From Chitinivibrionia bacterium (lineage in GTDB: Bacteria > Fibrobacterota > Chitinivibrionia > Chitinivibrionales > Chitinivibrionaceae), in assembly GCA_009779925.1 (NCBI GenBank), contig WRAZ01000006.1:1-64000 (forward strand): a DNA stretch of 64,000 nt. Reading direction: 5' to 3'. Below the pieces are notes generated by a model. That model was not told where the DNA came from, did not search any database, and was given only the letters and a program-made list of their open reading frames with translations. A program made the position numbers and the translations under genes. The first letter of the stretch is position 1; every line of letters starts with the position of its first letter. Below are positions 9,793 through 18,846 of this stretch, piece after piece.

Positions 9793-11727
9793 TCAGAAAG
9801 TAATTCTTCTGACTGTCGTCCGTTTATCTGCAGGCTCTTGAGTTACTCTGAGGTTGTCGATAATCGTTCGGCTTGAAGTCATTATATCCATCGGGTTGAA
9901 GCCGAATTCCATAACTTTTTCAAGGTCGAGCACTCTGTTCAAGACAGCGTCTGCGGGCTGGTTAAACGATTGACGGAAGTTTCTGAAAGGAACAATCACT
10001 TCGTTCCAACCGTTGTTTATATTAACCGTTGCAAGCCATTCTTCGCGACCTGCATCGACGATTTTCACGTCAATTCTTTCGCCGTTTGGAAGAGCCGAAT
10101 GAATGTCGAATGCAACTGCCGAATGCTTTGTCCAATCGCTGACATAAGGCAAGTTTCTGCGACCGATTTTGAAGTTTGCCATCGCCCAGTCGTCCAAAGT
10201 CCAATCAAGCGCCATTTGCCAACGTCCAAATCTTGGGCGCAGTTCTCTGACTAATTGCGGAACTGCATTTACTTGCAAAAGCGAAGTTGCGCCGCGTATC
10301 ACTATCCACTCGGCAGGGTCGTTTGTTGTTTCAAAGTCGGCTACCATCATATCGGGAGCGTTGGAGCGGAAATTATCCCAGAAAATATTCGGGTCAACAA
10401 AACCGGGGACATTTTCGAGGTATGCAAAACGCGAGAAGAACACTCTTATCGGGTCGTCGAGCATAACGCGGTTTACAAATCTGTTGCTCGATACCGTAAC
10501 GCCGACAATTCGGCTCCAATCAACCAGACCGGGGCGCGTTCTGTTTATGCTTTCATCCCACCAACTGCCTTCGTCGGCAAATTCTTGGAGCGGTATCATT
10601 ATGTAATTCCAATTTGTGTCGAGCGTTCCGAAGCTGTTTGCGACCTGTGAAGTTGTAACGCTTCTGTTGCCTCTGTCGTCAACAAGACCTATGATAAGCT
10701 GTGTAACTCCGGGTACTGCTTTCGCCCAAAAACCTAAGCCGCCGCCGTTGTCGCGAAGTTGCGTAAGGTCGGTTGAACGTCCCCAGTTAAAGGTTACGCC
10801 CGAAAATTCGTTTCCGTCAAGATAAACCGCCAAAACGTGCGGGCTTGCGCCTGTCGTATCGGTTGTGTTTTTCTGCGCAAAAACAGTTCTTCCGCCGTAG
10901 GCAACGCCTCTCATCGGCGCGCTGAAATCTTTTTCCCAAAGAACAGCTGTTTCTACTACGTCTGCACCCGGACGTGTGGGAGCTGGAGCGATAATTTCTT
11001 CACGCTCGTCCCAATACGGTTCCCAAAGATTAGCGGGTTCGGGGAAGCGGTCGGGAACAATGCGAATGTCATCGAGCCACACCTTAAACTGTCTGTTTGC
11101 GCCTTTGGAAGTCGTAATAATAAATTCTTTTACGTTGCCCCATTTGAAAGGGTTATTGACAAGCGACTGAGTGCGCGGATCCCAGAACTGCCCGCGTCTG
11201 CCGAGCGACGACAAAGGAATTGACATGTGTGTCCAAAACGGGTGAATACCACCGTATCTGTTAAAGTCCACGCCGACTTGCGTTTTAATGCCGTCCACCA
11301 TTTCGTCGTCCGCAAGACCCACGCGACCTATTTCGCCGCCTGTTGCGCCCTTAATCCAAAATTCGAGCGCGCCTGTCGGAAATACTTCGGTCAAGTCAAA
11401 ATGCGTTCCCCAAAGAACTATTGCACCGCCTGCATAATCGGCGGGGTCGAGTTCAAATACAACGGCGACTTCTCCGATATGCCCTGATTCTTCAGGAATA
11501 AATATACGGGTATTTCCGCCGTAAACATACGAATATCCGCCTGAAGCGAAGTTCTCTCTGAAGAAAACAAACTCGTTTGTTTCCTGCTTTTGCTCTGCCA
11601 TTCTTTGTTCGCGCGCTTCTCTTGCGGCGACCACTTCGGGAAGCGGTCTGATTTGCGCACAAACCATAGAAACCGCGCAAAGAAGAAGCACTGACGCCAA
11701 GAATGATAATTTTTGTTTTTTCATCAT
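9793..11727 (-). CDS. Secreted protein with three CBM-like beta-sandwich modules
   Basis: A 644-residue exported protein with signal peptide ending MVCAQ. Three repeats of a galactose-binding-like (CBM11/CIA30-type) beta-sandwich can be seen at about 50-215, 255-425 and 460-625. Each has 'LEFWIKG/LGFWAKA/VAFDIHS', then a Gly-Asp strand, 'W..I.IPL..L', and a last strand of the type 'VWLDDIRIV', 'VMLDDPIRVFF' or 'TIIDNLRVT'. A charged segment (AAREAREQRMAEQKQE) follows the signal. Such modules usually bind glycans. It is the last gene of a minus-strand set with two outer-membrane barrels 16-21 bases apart, suggesting a surface complex. No catalytic domain was found. Confidence 0.65.
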   Translation of the reverse strand: MMKKQKLSFLASVLLLCAVSMVCAQIRPLPEVVAAREAREQRMAEQKQETNEFVFFRENFASGGYSYVYGGNTRIFIPEESGHIGEVAVVFELDPADYAGGAIVLWGTHFDLTEVFPTGALEFWIKGATGGEIGRVGLADDEMVDGIKTQVGVDFNRYGGIHPFWTHMSIPLSSLGRRGQFWDPRTQSLVNNPFKWGNVKEFIITTSKGANRQFKVWLDDIRIVPDRFPEPANLWEPYWDEREEIIAPAPTRPGADVVETAVLWEKDFSAPMRGVAYGGRTVFAQKNTTDTTGASPHVLAVYLDGNEFSGVTFNWGRSTDLTQLRDNGGGLGFWAKAVPGVTQLIIGLVDDRGNRSVTTSQVANSFGTLDTNWNYIMIPLQEFADEGSWWDESINRTRPGLVDWSRIVGVTVSSNRFVNRVMLDDPIRVFFSRFAYLENVPGFVDPNIFWDNFRSNAPDMMVADFETTNDPAEWIVIRGATSLLQVNAVPQLVRELRPRFGRWQMALDWTLDDWAMANFKIGRRNLPYVSDWTKHSAVAFDIHSALPNGERIDVKIVDAGREEWLATVNINNGWNEVIVPFRNFRQSFNQPADAVLNRVLDLEKVMEFGFNPMDIMTSSRTIIDNLRVTQEPADKRTTVRRITF

Positions 11728-11743
11728 TTACAAATTCTCCCGT

Positions 11744-13798
11744 TTAGAATTTCACGGACAAATTCAAATCAAAGCGAAGTGCGCTCGAATTGTTTTGTGT
11801 TAATCTCAAGAAGTCATCAATATCTTTAGAATGGTGTTTTACATTCACTTGTCCGACAGTTGCGTTTAACACACCGCCTTCGGCAATGATAAATTCAAAA
11901 CCTGCCGCCCACTGTGATTGGGTTATTCTGTGTGTTTCGTCGGGGGCTATCGGATCAATTAAAGACTCGCTTCTTATAAACTGATAACCACCCATAAGCG
12001 CGGCTCTTCTCCAAAACTGCCAATACAATCCGCTGTTTATAAAAGAAATATCGTTTGTCGCACCTCTTATGTTTAAGAAGTCATCAACAGCTGTGTGTTT
12101 AATACTTCCCGAAAGAATAAAGGGGTGCGCCCACCAATGACCGAATTTAGCAACATCAAGAGATAAACCGCCGCCAAATTCCGTGAATTGCTGTTTTACA
12201 ATAACGTTTTCTTGTTGTTCTCCGCTTGTTTCTTCAAGGATATTAAGTAAACCGCTTACCAAAATCGCTCTGTCTAAAAAGTCAAAACCGACGTTTGCAA
12301 GAAGTCCTGTTCTGTTTGGAGTTGCTTGTCCGAAATGCATTGCTCCGCTTATTAAAGTCTCAATCAACTCTGTTTCAAATGCTTCTTCAAGCTCTGCAGA
12401 TGTAAGCGTGCTTCTTGTCCAAGCGCCTTTTCTCATCGGCTGTTTTGTTCCTGCGTGTCCTTCACCCGGCATATATGTAAACGCGCTTACATACAATGCG
12501 TCAAAAGTGTTGAAGTAATTCGGATTGTCGCTGTGAAGAACAGAGCGGTTAAACATTGCAGGGCTTTGAGCCATTTCGTTTCTGAAATTACGCTGATTTG
12601 CAATAAAACCAAAATCGAAATTAACACCGTTTGCACCGAACTTAATATCTCCGTCTAATCCGCCTCTAAATGCTGTTGCTGATTGAGAACCTATATGTCT
12701 GTCTTTTTGAGCGTCGGTAAGCTCATTCCATAGATTTTCTTGCGTCGGTCTTTCTATGTTAGTAATCACCATTTGAGTTCCGTCCGCTCTTGTAAGCACG
12801 TGTGCGCCTGCGTCGTTAAAAGATGACCACTGAGTGTAATCTGAGCCTGCAAGTTCTGCGCTCAAACCGAATTTTGCAACGCGAGGGTCAATTCCTGCAA
12901 AAAGTTCACTGCCTAATCCGCCGCGAACACTGAAAACCGTATTGCTTGTCGCATTAAGAGCGGCTTGCAATTCGCCGCCGAAGCCTGTCTTTTTCGCGTC
13001 GCCGATGTGCATAAATGTTCCGCCTAAATTAGTTCCGGGAACAAATACCAAATCCAAGTTTGTTGCAACTGCGTATCTGTCCATAAGGTTTCTTGCTGTC
13101 GAAACTTGTATAGGAGCGCCGCCCGTAAGAGCAGGTCTTTCTTTGTCTGCTTCACGAAGTCGTGTTGCAAAACCGCCAATGCGAAGTTCCTGCAAGGCGG
13201 GCGCTATAGATGCGCCAAAGTTAAAATTGAAACCTTGCAACACTCTCTCGTTGTTGCCCAAAAATTCCTCGCCCATAGTAATTTCTCTTTGACGAGCAAA
13301 AACCGTCGGCTCAAACATAATTTCAGGCTCAGGCACCCAAAGAGTAAGAGGTGTGTATCTTTGTCTGAAATCTCCTGCATTATAAAGGAAAAAATCCCCT
13401 GCGTTTCCATCTATGCTTATCCAGCGAAGAGTGAGCGGATTTGCGGTTGCGCCGAACATATTACGCCAATCGTGGTGCATTCTGATTATCGCCGTTCCCG
13501 AAATAATGTCAATCGGACGCGCCGTAATATTCAAGTCAAGTCCCGTAAAAAGCAATGCTTCGTGAGTGCTTGCGGTCTCATCTTTCGTAGCATTTCCGCT
13601 GAGCGTTGACATAAGCGCTCTGGAATAAAAATTCCCGCCGAAATGAATACCCGCTTTTGCATTGATATTTCGCGTCTGCGCTTCAATAGAGTCGAGGCGC
13701 TCGCTAATACTTCCTCTAATCGGCTCAGCCTGAGCCAAAACCGCCGCAAACATTCCGAATGCTAAAATGACGGTACAAATAAACTTTAATTTTCTCAT
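11744..13798 (-). CDS. Outer-membrane beta-barrel protein
   Basis: A 684-residue outer-membrane protein. Signal peptide MRKLKFICTVILAFGMFAAVLA is followed by a short helical segment (SISERLDSIEAQTRNINAKAG), then about 630 residues of alternating aromatic/hydrophobic and polar residues with many Gly and Asn, typical of porin-like barrels. The chain ends LRFDLNLSVKF, with the terminal phenylalanine BamA recognises. The 13820-16906 product has the same plan (signal, short DS.R.EALE helix, barrel), so they are distant paralogues. Probable roles are porin, glycan uptake or an anchor for the CBM-like protein. No plug domain or TonB box was seen. Confidence 0.65.
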   Translation of the reverse strand: MRKLKFICTVILAFGMFAAVLAQAEPIRGSISERLDSIEAQTRNINAKAGIHFGGNFYSRALMSTLSGNATKDETASTHEALLFTGLDLNITARPIDIISGTAIIRMHHDWRNMFGATANPLTLRWISIDGNAGDFFLYNAGDFRQRYTPLTLWVPEPEIMFEPTVFARQREITMGEEFLGNNERVLQGFNFNFGASIAPALQELRIGGFATRLREADKERPALTGGAPIQVSTARNLMDRYAVATNLDLVFVPGTNLGGTFMHIGDAKKTGFGGELQAALNATSNTVFSVRGGLGSELFAGIDPRVAKFGLSAELAGSDYTQWSSFNDAGAHVLTRADGTQMVITNIERPTQENLWNELTDAQKDRHIGSQSATAFRGGLDGDIKFGANGVNFDFGFIANQRNFRNEMAQSPAMFNRSVLHSDNPNYFNTFDALYVSAFTYMPGEGHAGTKQPMRKGAWTRSTLTSAELEEAFETELIETLISGAMHFGQATPNRTGLLANVGFDFLDRAILVSGLLNILEETSGEQQENVIVKQQFTEFGGGLSLDVAKFGHWWAHPFILSGSIKHTAVDDFLNIRGATNDISFINSGLYWQFWRRAALMGGYQFIRSESLIDPIAPDETHRITQSQWAAGFEFIIAEGGVLNATVGQVNVKHHSKDIDDFLRLTQNNSSALRFDLNLSVKF

Positions 13799-13819
13799 AA
13801 TTCTATAACCCCTTTTCTA

Positions 13820-16800
13820 TTAGAAAAACGCTTTTAATTCAAGTGAAACAACATTACCCGTGAAATCGTTTGGACGCTGTGTATTACCGTTTGCATCAAC
13901 ATACGAAATATTTTTATCAATATGTCTTAACCAAGAATATCTTCCGTGTAAAGATACTCTGCGAACAATATCCCAATTAAAACCTACACCCCAAGCAATG
14001 TCGTTGGTCGCAAGATTACTGCGTTTAACTCCTGTTAGCGTGTAATGGGTAGCGCCTGTAAAATTGTCGGCGGCTTCTATCCAAGCGTCGTTTGCAACGT
14101 TTATAAGTCCGCCGTTATTCGGTTGTCCGTTTAAAGCTCCGCCCATATATGCATACTCGCCTATCCAAGTTTTTCCGCTTCTCCACGCTTCAAATCCGAA
14201 CATTGTGGTTATGAAAAATCTGTTGGTAAGACCGATTGTAGGCTCGGTTCTGAAGTAGTGCGAAAGAAGCAAAACGTCGTTGCTTTCGTCGGACATAAAT
14301 GCCATCGGCTGAAAATTACGTGTTATGCCGTTTATTTGGTAATAAAGCGAAATATACAGGTCGTTTTGGTATCCGACGTATCTTGCAATGTTGCGAGCAA
14401 AATCTACGCTGAAATCAAAACTTCTCTTTTGAGATACGGGAACAAACCCTGTTTCGCTTACAACGGAAACTTCCGTATCACTTCGGAAACTGCCGTCTGC
14501 ATTGAAAGTTCTGAGAATTCCGCTGGTACCTTCTCCGATTGGGTCAACTAACAAATTTCCAAGGTCATCTACTGCAAAACGAACAAACGAAGTGTCTCTT
14601 CCGTTAACTATTCTGACGCCATCTCCGCTGTTTGCGGCATTTATTCCTCTCACTATCATATTTTCAAATCGACCTGTGTTTGCAGTATTGGGTCCGCCGA
14701 TGTTTCCGCTCGCTCCCTCAAAGCGCCTTCCTCTGACACGCATAAGGTCGCCCCAAATGTCGCCGCCGCTGTTCCAAATACTTCTCAAATCGCGGAAGTT
14801 GCTGATGTCCGTGCTTCCTGCAAAGTAGTTAAATATTACATCGTGAGGATTATCGAACGGAACAAATGTTTCTACTATTCCGTCAAAGTCGCCACGTAAA
14901 CCGCCTATATGCGGAGCGTTGGGTTGTGTGAAACTTTGGTCGCCCATACGGTTTACTCTGTGTTTTGCAAATGTACCTATTCTTGCCATACCCTCGTTGG
15001 TACTGAAGCCGCCTTGGTTGTTTCTGAACTCGTGTCCTTCCGTAAGCGTTCCCAAGCCCCATTTGCTGTACCAAGGAGAAAGCGCTTGCTGAAGCGTTCT
15101 GCCGTTAAGACGGTAGGGGAGCGCCAAAAGGTCGCGAGATGCGGTATTCTGCGAATTTATCTGGTATCCGAACTTCAAAAATCCGTGCCAATCAGGTGTT
15201 TCGGGAACAAGTGTAAGTTTCATAGAACGCATATTTTTTGAGTAAGGAGACGCTTCTGTGTTAAGAAATGCGCCCGAGCCGAGCATATTTGAACCGAAAG
15301 CCCAAAATGCGTCAGTGCTGTTTACAAAAGAGAACGGCGAATAAAAGTTGTCTTGCGCAAAAAACAATTCCAAACTTGTCTGAATTGCGGGGAAATTATA
15401 TGTTCCTGTTCCGTAAACGGCAAGTTGAGGCGCACTTGTTGATGTTCTTGTGTCTAAAATTCTTCCCGGATTGTATTGCGTTCCCGAACGTCCATCACCT
15501 CCGACGGCAGGGTCTGCGAATATGTTAAATGCCGGGTCGTTTCTTCGCGCTAAGGTGCCATACGAGTCGGGGTCAATTCTTATGAAATGTGTATCGACCC
15601 AAGAAGCGCCGACGTCAAGCATAAATCTGAAATTACTGCCGATACTTCCTCTTACGTCTGCGCTCAAAATATTCGGCTCAACAATAAAACCTTCACCGAG
15701 CGATAAAATATTTCTGTCTGCCGCGTTCCAATCGCGAACTCTTTCAAGGTCGGTTTGATGTTCTATTCTGACGGTTTCTCCAGTAGCCGTATTTTCCCAA
15801 TCCGAACGTAAACGTCCTATGTCGAACTTTTGATTAAACGAAGCGCCGAACCAATATCCCGCACCTACAACGTCGGTTCTCGAAATCATAAATCCGTTGT
15901 TTATTCCGAAAGTAATATCTTGGTCTTGCATACGTTTACTTAAGCGATAAAAAAGAAATTGACGATATTGGTCGCCGATACCCGCTTCAATAATTGAGCC
16001 GACTGCTCCTGCGTTATCACCCGCATATCCTCTGTCAACAGCCATATCTATATGGTAGCGGTGCATTCTGTCGAACGGGCTTCCTACGCCATAAAGGAAA
16101 AATCCGCGAAGTCCCCAAGGTAAGTCGATAACAGAAAGGTCAATACCTTGGAAAGGTCTTCTGTTCCAAACGCCTCGTCCGACCTGCTCCAAGCTTGCAA
16201 TGTTATTGCTGAAACGCTGTGCAATTGGTCCTTCAATTTCGTAAGGAAGATATTCCCACGCAAACGCTCTTCTTGTTCCGCCCCAAATAGAAAGCGGCGA
16301 TGCTTCGAGCCAATTCATACTTCCCATACGAAGCATAAAACTTGCGGGTGTTGTACGAATGGCAAATCCTGCGTTCATATCTTCATAAACCGTAACTCCG
16401 CGCCCCGAAGAGCCACTGCTGTGGTGTTGAAAGTCATAAAACCAATTGCCCCTTATGTCGTTTGCGTGGTTATTTGGGTCTCTCGGATTTAAAAACTGAT
16501 ATGAATTTACACCGGGAAATGACGCTCTGAAGCCCATCGTTGCCCAAGCAGTAGAATTTCTGCCGGGGGAGACCACCATTCCGAGCCTGATAAGCGGTTG
16601 GTCGGTGTTAAACACAAAACCTTGTTGTGCAAGATTAAGCCACGAAGAATCCGCCAATCCCGAAAAACTGTGAAACTGCGGACGTAATTGCAACATTCCC
16701 GAAAACGAAACGGGCGAAGATGCCCCATCTCTCAACGTGGAAGCGACTTTGGCTTCCATATACGGCAGGCGACGTTCGAGCGCCTCTATTCTGGCGCTGT

Positions 16801-16906
16801 CTGTTTCGTGCGCCGCCAACAATATATCTACCGAAGCAAGAAGCGGAATGCTAAATAAAAGCAAGGTTCCTACTCCGACAGAAATCTTTTTACCCCATTT
16901 ACTCAA
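13820..16906 (-). CDS. Large outer-membrane beta-barrel protein
   Basis: A 1028-residue outer-membrane protein. It starts with TTG at 16906, behind GGGAGG. The signal peptide is MSKWGKKISVGVGTLLLFSIPLLA, followed by a short coiled segment (DSARIEALERRLPYMEAKVAS). The remainder is beta-rich with repeated aromatic girdle residues, ending VVSLELKAFF. Extended Gly/Asn/Asp-rich loops (for example 'FEGASGNIGGPNTANTG') suggest long extracellular loops. It is first in a three-gene minus-strand set (16906 to 9793). Family name not recognised; such large barrels in fibre-degrading bacteria have been linked to adhesion, but that is inference here. Confidence 0.65.
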   Translation of the reverse strand: MSKWGKKISVGVGTLLLFSIPLLASVDILLAAHETDSARIEALERRLPYMEAKVASTLRDGASSPVSFSGMLQLRPQFHSFSGLADSSWLNLAQQGFVFNTDQPLIRLGMVVSPGRNSTAWATMGFRASFPGVNSYQFLNPRDPNNHANDIRGNWFYDFQHHSSGSSGRGVTVYEDMNAGFAIRTTPASFMLRMGSMNWLEASPLSIWGGTRRAFAWEYLPYEIEGPIAQRFSNNIASLEQVGRGVWNRRPFQGIDLSVIDLPWGLRGFFLYGVGSPFDRMHRYHIDMAVDRGYAGDNAGAVGSIIEAGIGDQYRQFLFYRLSKRMQDQDITFGINNGFMISRTDVVGAGYWFGASFNQKFDIGRLRSDWENTATGETVRIEHQTDLERVRDWNAADRNILSLGEGFIVEPNILSADVRGSIGSNFRFMLDVGASWVDTHFIRIDPDSYGTLARRNDPAFNIFADPAVGGDGRSGTQYNPGRILDTRTSTSAPQLAVYGTGTYNFPAIQTSLELFFAQDNFYSPFSFVNSTDAFWAFGSNMLGSGAFLNTEASPYSKNMRSMKLTLVPETPDWHGFLKFGYQINSQNTASRDLLALPYRLNGRTLQQALSPWYSKWGLGTLTEGHEFRNNQGGFSTNEGMARIGTFAKHRVNRMGDQSFTQPNAPHIGGLRGDFDGIVETFVPFDNPHDVIFNYFAGSTDISNFRDLRSIWNSGGDIWGDLMRVRGRRFEGASGNIGGPNTANTGRFENMIVRGINAANSGDGVRIVNGRDTSFVRFAVDDLGNLLVDPIGEGTSGILRTFNADGSFRSDTEVSVVSETGFVPVSQKRSFDFSVDFARNIARYVGYQNDLYISLYYQINGITRNFQPMAFMSDESNDVLLLSHYFRTEPTIGLTNRFFITTMFGFEAWRSGKTWIGEYAYMGGALNGQPNNGGLINVANDAWIEAADNFTGATHYTLTGVKRSNLATNDIAWGVGFNWDIVRRVSLHGRYSWLRHIDKNISYVDANGNTQRPNDFTGNVVSLELKAFF

Positions 16907-17017
16907 AAAACCTCCCTATGTTGAGTGTTTTTACATACTTTCATATTATCTGTTAAATATAATTCAAATCAATGCTGTTTGCACGTTTTTTTTTATTTTA
17001 CCTAAAACCTGAAAAAA

Positions 17018-18829
17018 TCATCTGAGTTTGGGCGCTATCTCCCAAAGCCCTTTTATATTGCCCGCCGTGATTAAATTCAGCGCCGCGCTACGCGAAGTTT
17101 CGTCTGTTTCAGATATTCCCCAATATTCTGTCGAAAACTGTTTGAATTGCTTTGGGCGATACATTATAGGTATTACGGGCAACTCCGCCATAAAAAGCCT
17201 GTTTAGTTCCCGATACGCATTTTTCATTTGTAAGGTGTCGCGCATCGGCGGAATTGTTCGGAGTAAATACGAAATTCTTTCGTTCATAAAACGTCCGTGA
17301 TTTGACCACACAGCAACACCCAGCGGCGCCAAGTCCTGCGAATTGAGCGTTGCGTCAAAGCGAGACCACGGAAGCGATGCGCTCTGTTCGGGACGAGGCG
17401 TGTAAATAATCAGGTCGAAAAATCCCATACTCAAATTATGCCAATATTCTCGTTCTCTTACTAAATTTACTTGTACCAGAACGCCTATTTCTCTCAGATT
17501 TTCCACGATAATTAAAGCCGCCTGCTCCCAATCCGTCCAACCGCGCGGCAAAGTTATGGAAATGCTTTCTATGATTTTACCGTCGGGCGCAAACAAATTG
17601 CCGTTTTCGCTTAACGTAAACCCTGCGGCGTCTAAAATTTGTCTTGCCGTATCAAGATTGTGATTTATCCTGTAAAGTTCGACGTCTTCTTCACTAAAGA
17701 ATAAACTTTCATTGCCTTCGTTTATAATAAAACCTGATGAAATTGCGGGAATATTGCCGCCGAGTGCGAGAGTCCGTATTTTTTCGTAATTTATTGCCCA
17801 AGCGAGAGCTCGTCTGAATTCAGCGGAACGTAAAACAGGGTTTGGACTGAATTGCTCCGACGCTTCTCCGAAATTCACTACAAGTGCAGTTATCGCTCCC
17901 GGAACATAAAGCGCACCTATTCCGTTTTCGGCGTCGATGTCTTGCTTTACTTGATTAGCGCGATTTTGCGCGAAAAACGTCTGCGACACATCGAGGTAGC
18001 CTGCTTCGAATGCTCTGGAAAAGTCGTCGTTTGAGGCGTAAGTCGGGTGTACTATAAATCGCGGCGCGGGAAGTCTTCCGTTATGCAAAGTCTCGTTGCC
18101 CCAATAATTGTCGTCTCTTTCCAAGGCTATTAAGTTTTCTGCATAAGAATGAATTTTATACGGTCCCGAAGACACAACGTTTCTGCTCATCATATTCTGA
18201 CGAATGCGGGCAAGAATTACTTCCGCATCGCTTGTTTCTACGTCCATAATCGCCGCCGCTTCAACCCATTCAAACACGTGTTTCGGCAAAATTTGAGTAG
18301 AAGTGATAATATCCCGCATAACAAGCGGATTGTAGAAGTTTCGGTTCATTCTGAATCGGATTGAATTCTGTCTTGTATAAACGGTGTCAATAAATCGCCA
18401 GTGCGAACTTAAATTGGTCGGGTATCGTTTGTGGAGATAAAATGTATAAATTACGTCTTCGACAGTGAGCGGCACTCCGTCGTTCCAACGAGCGTTTTCG
18501 TTTAATTCTACAGTCAGAACAGCCCCTGAAAACTCGTAGCGTGTTCCCAAAATCGGGCTAAGAGAGTTGGTCAGCGCATTAAAACTGAAAAGAGTTTCAT
18601 AAACAAGGTTAATATTACCCGAAACAGGAAATGAAGGGCGCATAGACAGCGGGTTAAAATCTCCCGGTGTGTCCCATTGAAATCCTCCGACATAAAGCGT
18701 TTCGTGGCGCGGAAACGAACTTTTAACAATTTGAGTGCTTGCTTTTCCTGTGGCGGCACAGCCGTCAAGCGCAGAAGAAATCGCTACTGCAATCAAAAGT
18801 AAAAACGCCGCAGTTCCGTATTTTCGCAT
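17018..18829 (-). CDS. Family 5 extracellular solute-binding lipoprotein (DppA/OppA-like)
   Basis: Captures peptides or similar solutes for an ABC importer. The 603 residues start at 18829 (AAAGGA upstream), not the in-frame ATG at 18856, which overlaps guaA. The lipoprotein signal ends SALDGC (Cys24). Family 5 landmarks: NPLSMRPSFPVSGNINLVYE, L..WNDGVPLTVEDVIYTFYLHK, FEWVE, NPVLRSAEFRRALAWAINYE, and a C-terminal dipeptide-binding fold to about residue 590. No permease or ATPase genes are adjacent, so partners must be encoded elsewhere. It follows guaA by 17 bases and is probably cotranscribed with it. Confidence 0.88.
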   Translation of the reverse strand: MRKYGTAAFLLLIAVAISSALDGCAATGKASTQIVKSSFPRHETLYVGGFQWDTPGDFNPLSMRPSFPVSGNINLVYETLFSFNALTNSLSPILGTRYEFSGAVLTVELNENARWNDGVPLTVEDVIYTFYLHKRYPTNLSSHWRFIDTVYTRQNSIRFRMNRNFYNPLVMRDIITSTQILPKHVFEWVEAAAIMDVETSDAEVILARIRQNMMSRNVVSSGPYKIHSYAENLIALERDDNYWGNETLHNGRLPAPRFIVHPTYASNDDFSRAFEAGYLDVSQTFFAQNRANQVKQDIDAENGIGALYVPGAITALVVNFGEASEQFSPNPVLRSAEFRRALAWAINYEKIRTLALGGNIPAISSGFIINEGNESLFFSEEDVELYRINHNLDTARQILDAAGFTLSENGNLFAPDGKIIESISITLPRGWTDWEQAALIIVENLREIGVLVQVNLVREREYWHNLSMGFFDLIIYTPRPEQSASLPWSRFDATLNSQDLAPLGVAVWSNHGRFMNERISYLLRTIPPMRDTLQMKNAYRELNRLFMAELPVIPIMYRPKQFKQFSTEYWGISETDETSRSAALNLITAGNIKGLWEIAPKLR

Positions 18830-18846
18830 ATTTTTTTTCCTTTCTG

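Noticed and set aside
10000-16900. Many long open frames opposite the two barrel genes and the CBM-like gene
   Set aside because: They are antisense shadows, rich in Arg/Cys/Ser, without RBS or domain motifs; the minus-strand frames have signal peptides and coherent folds.
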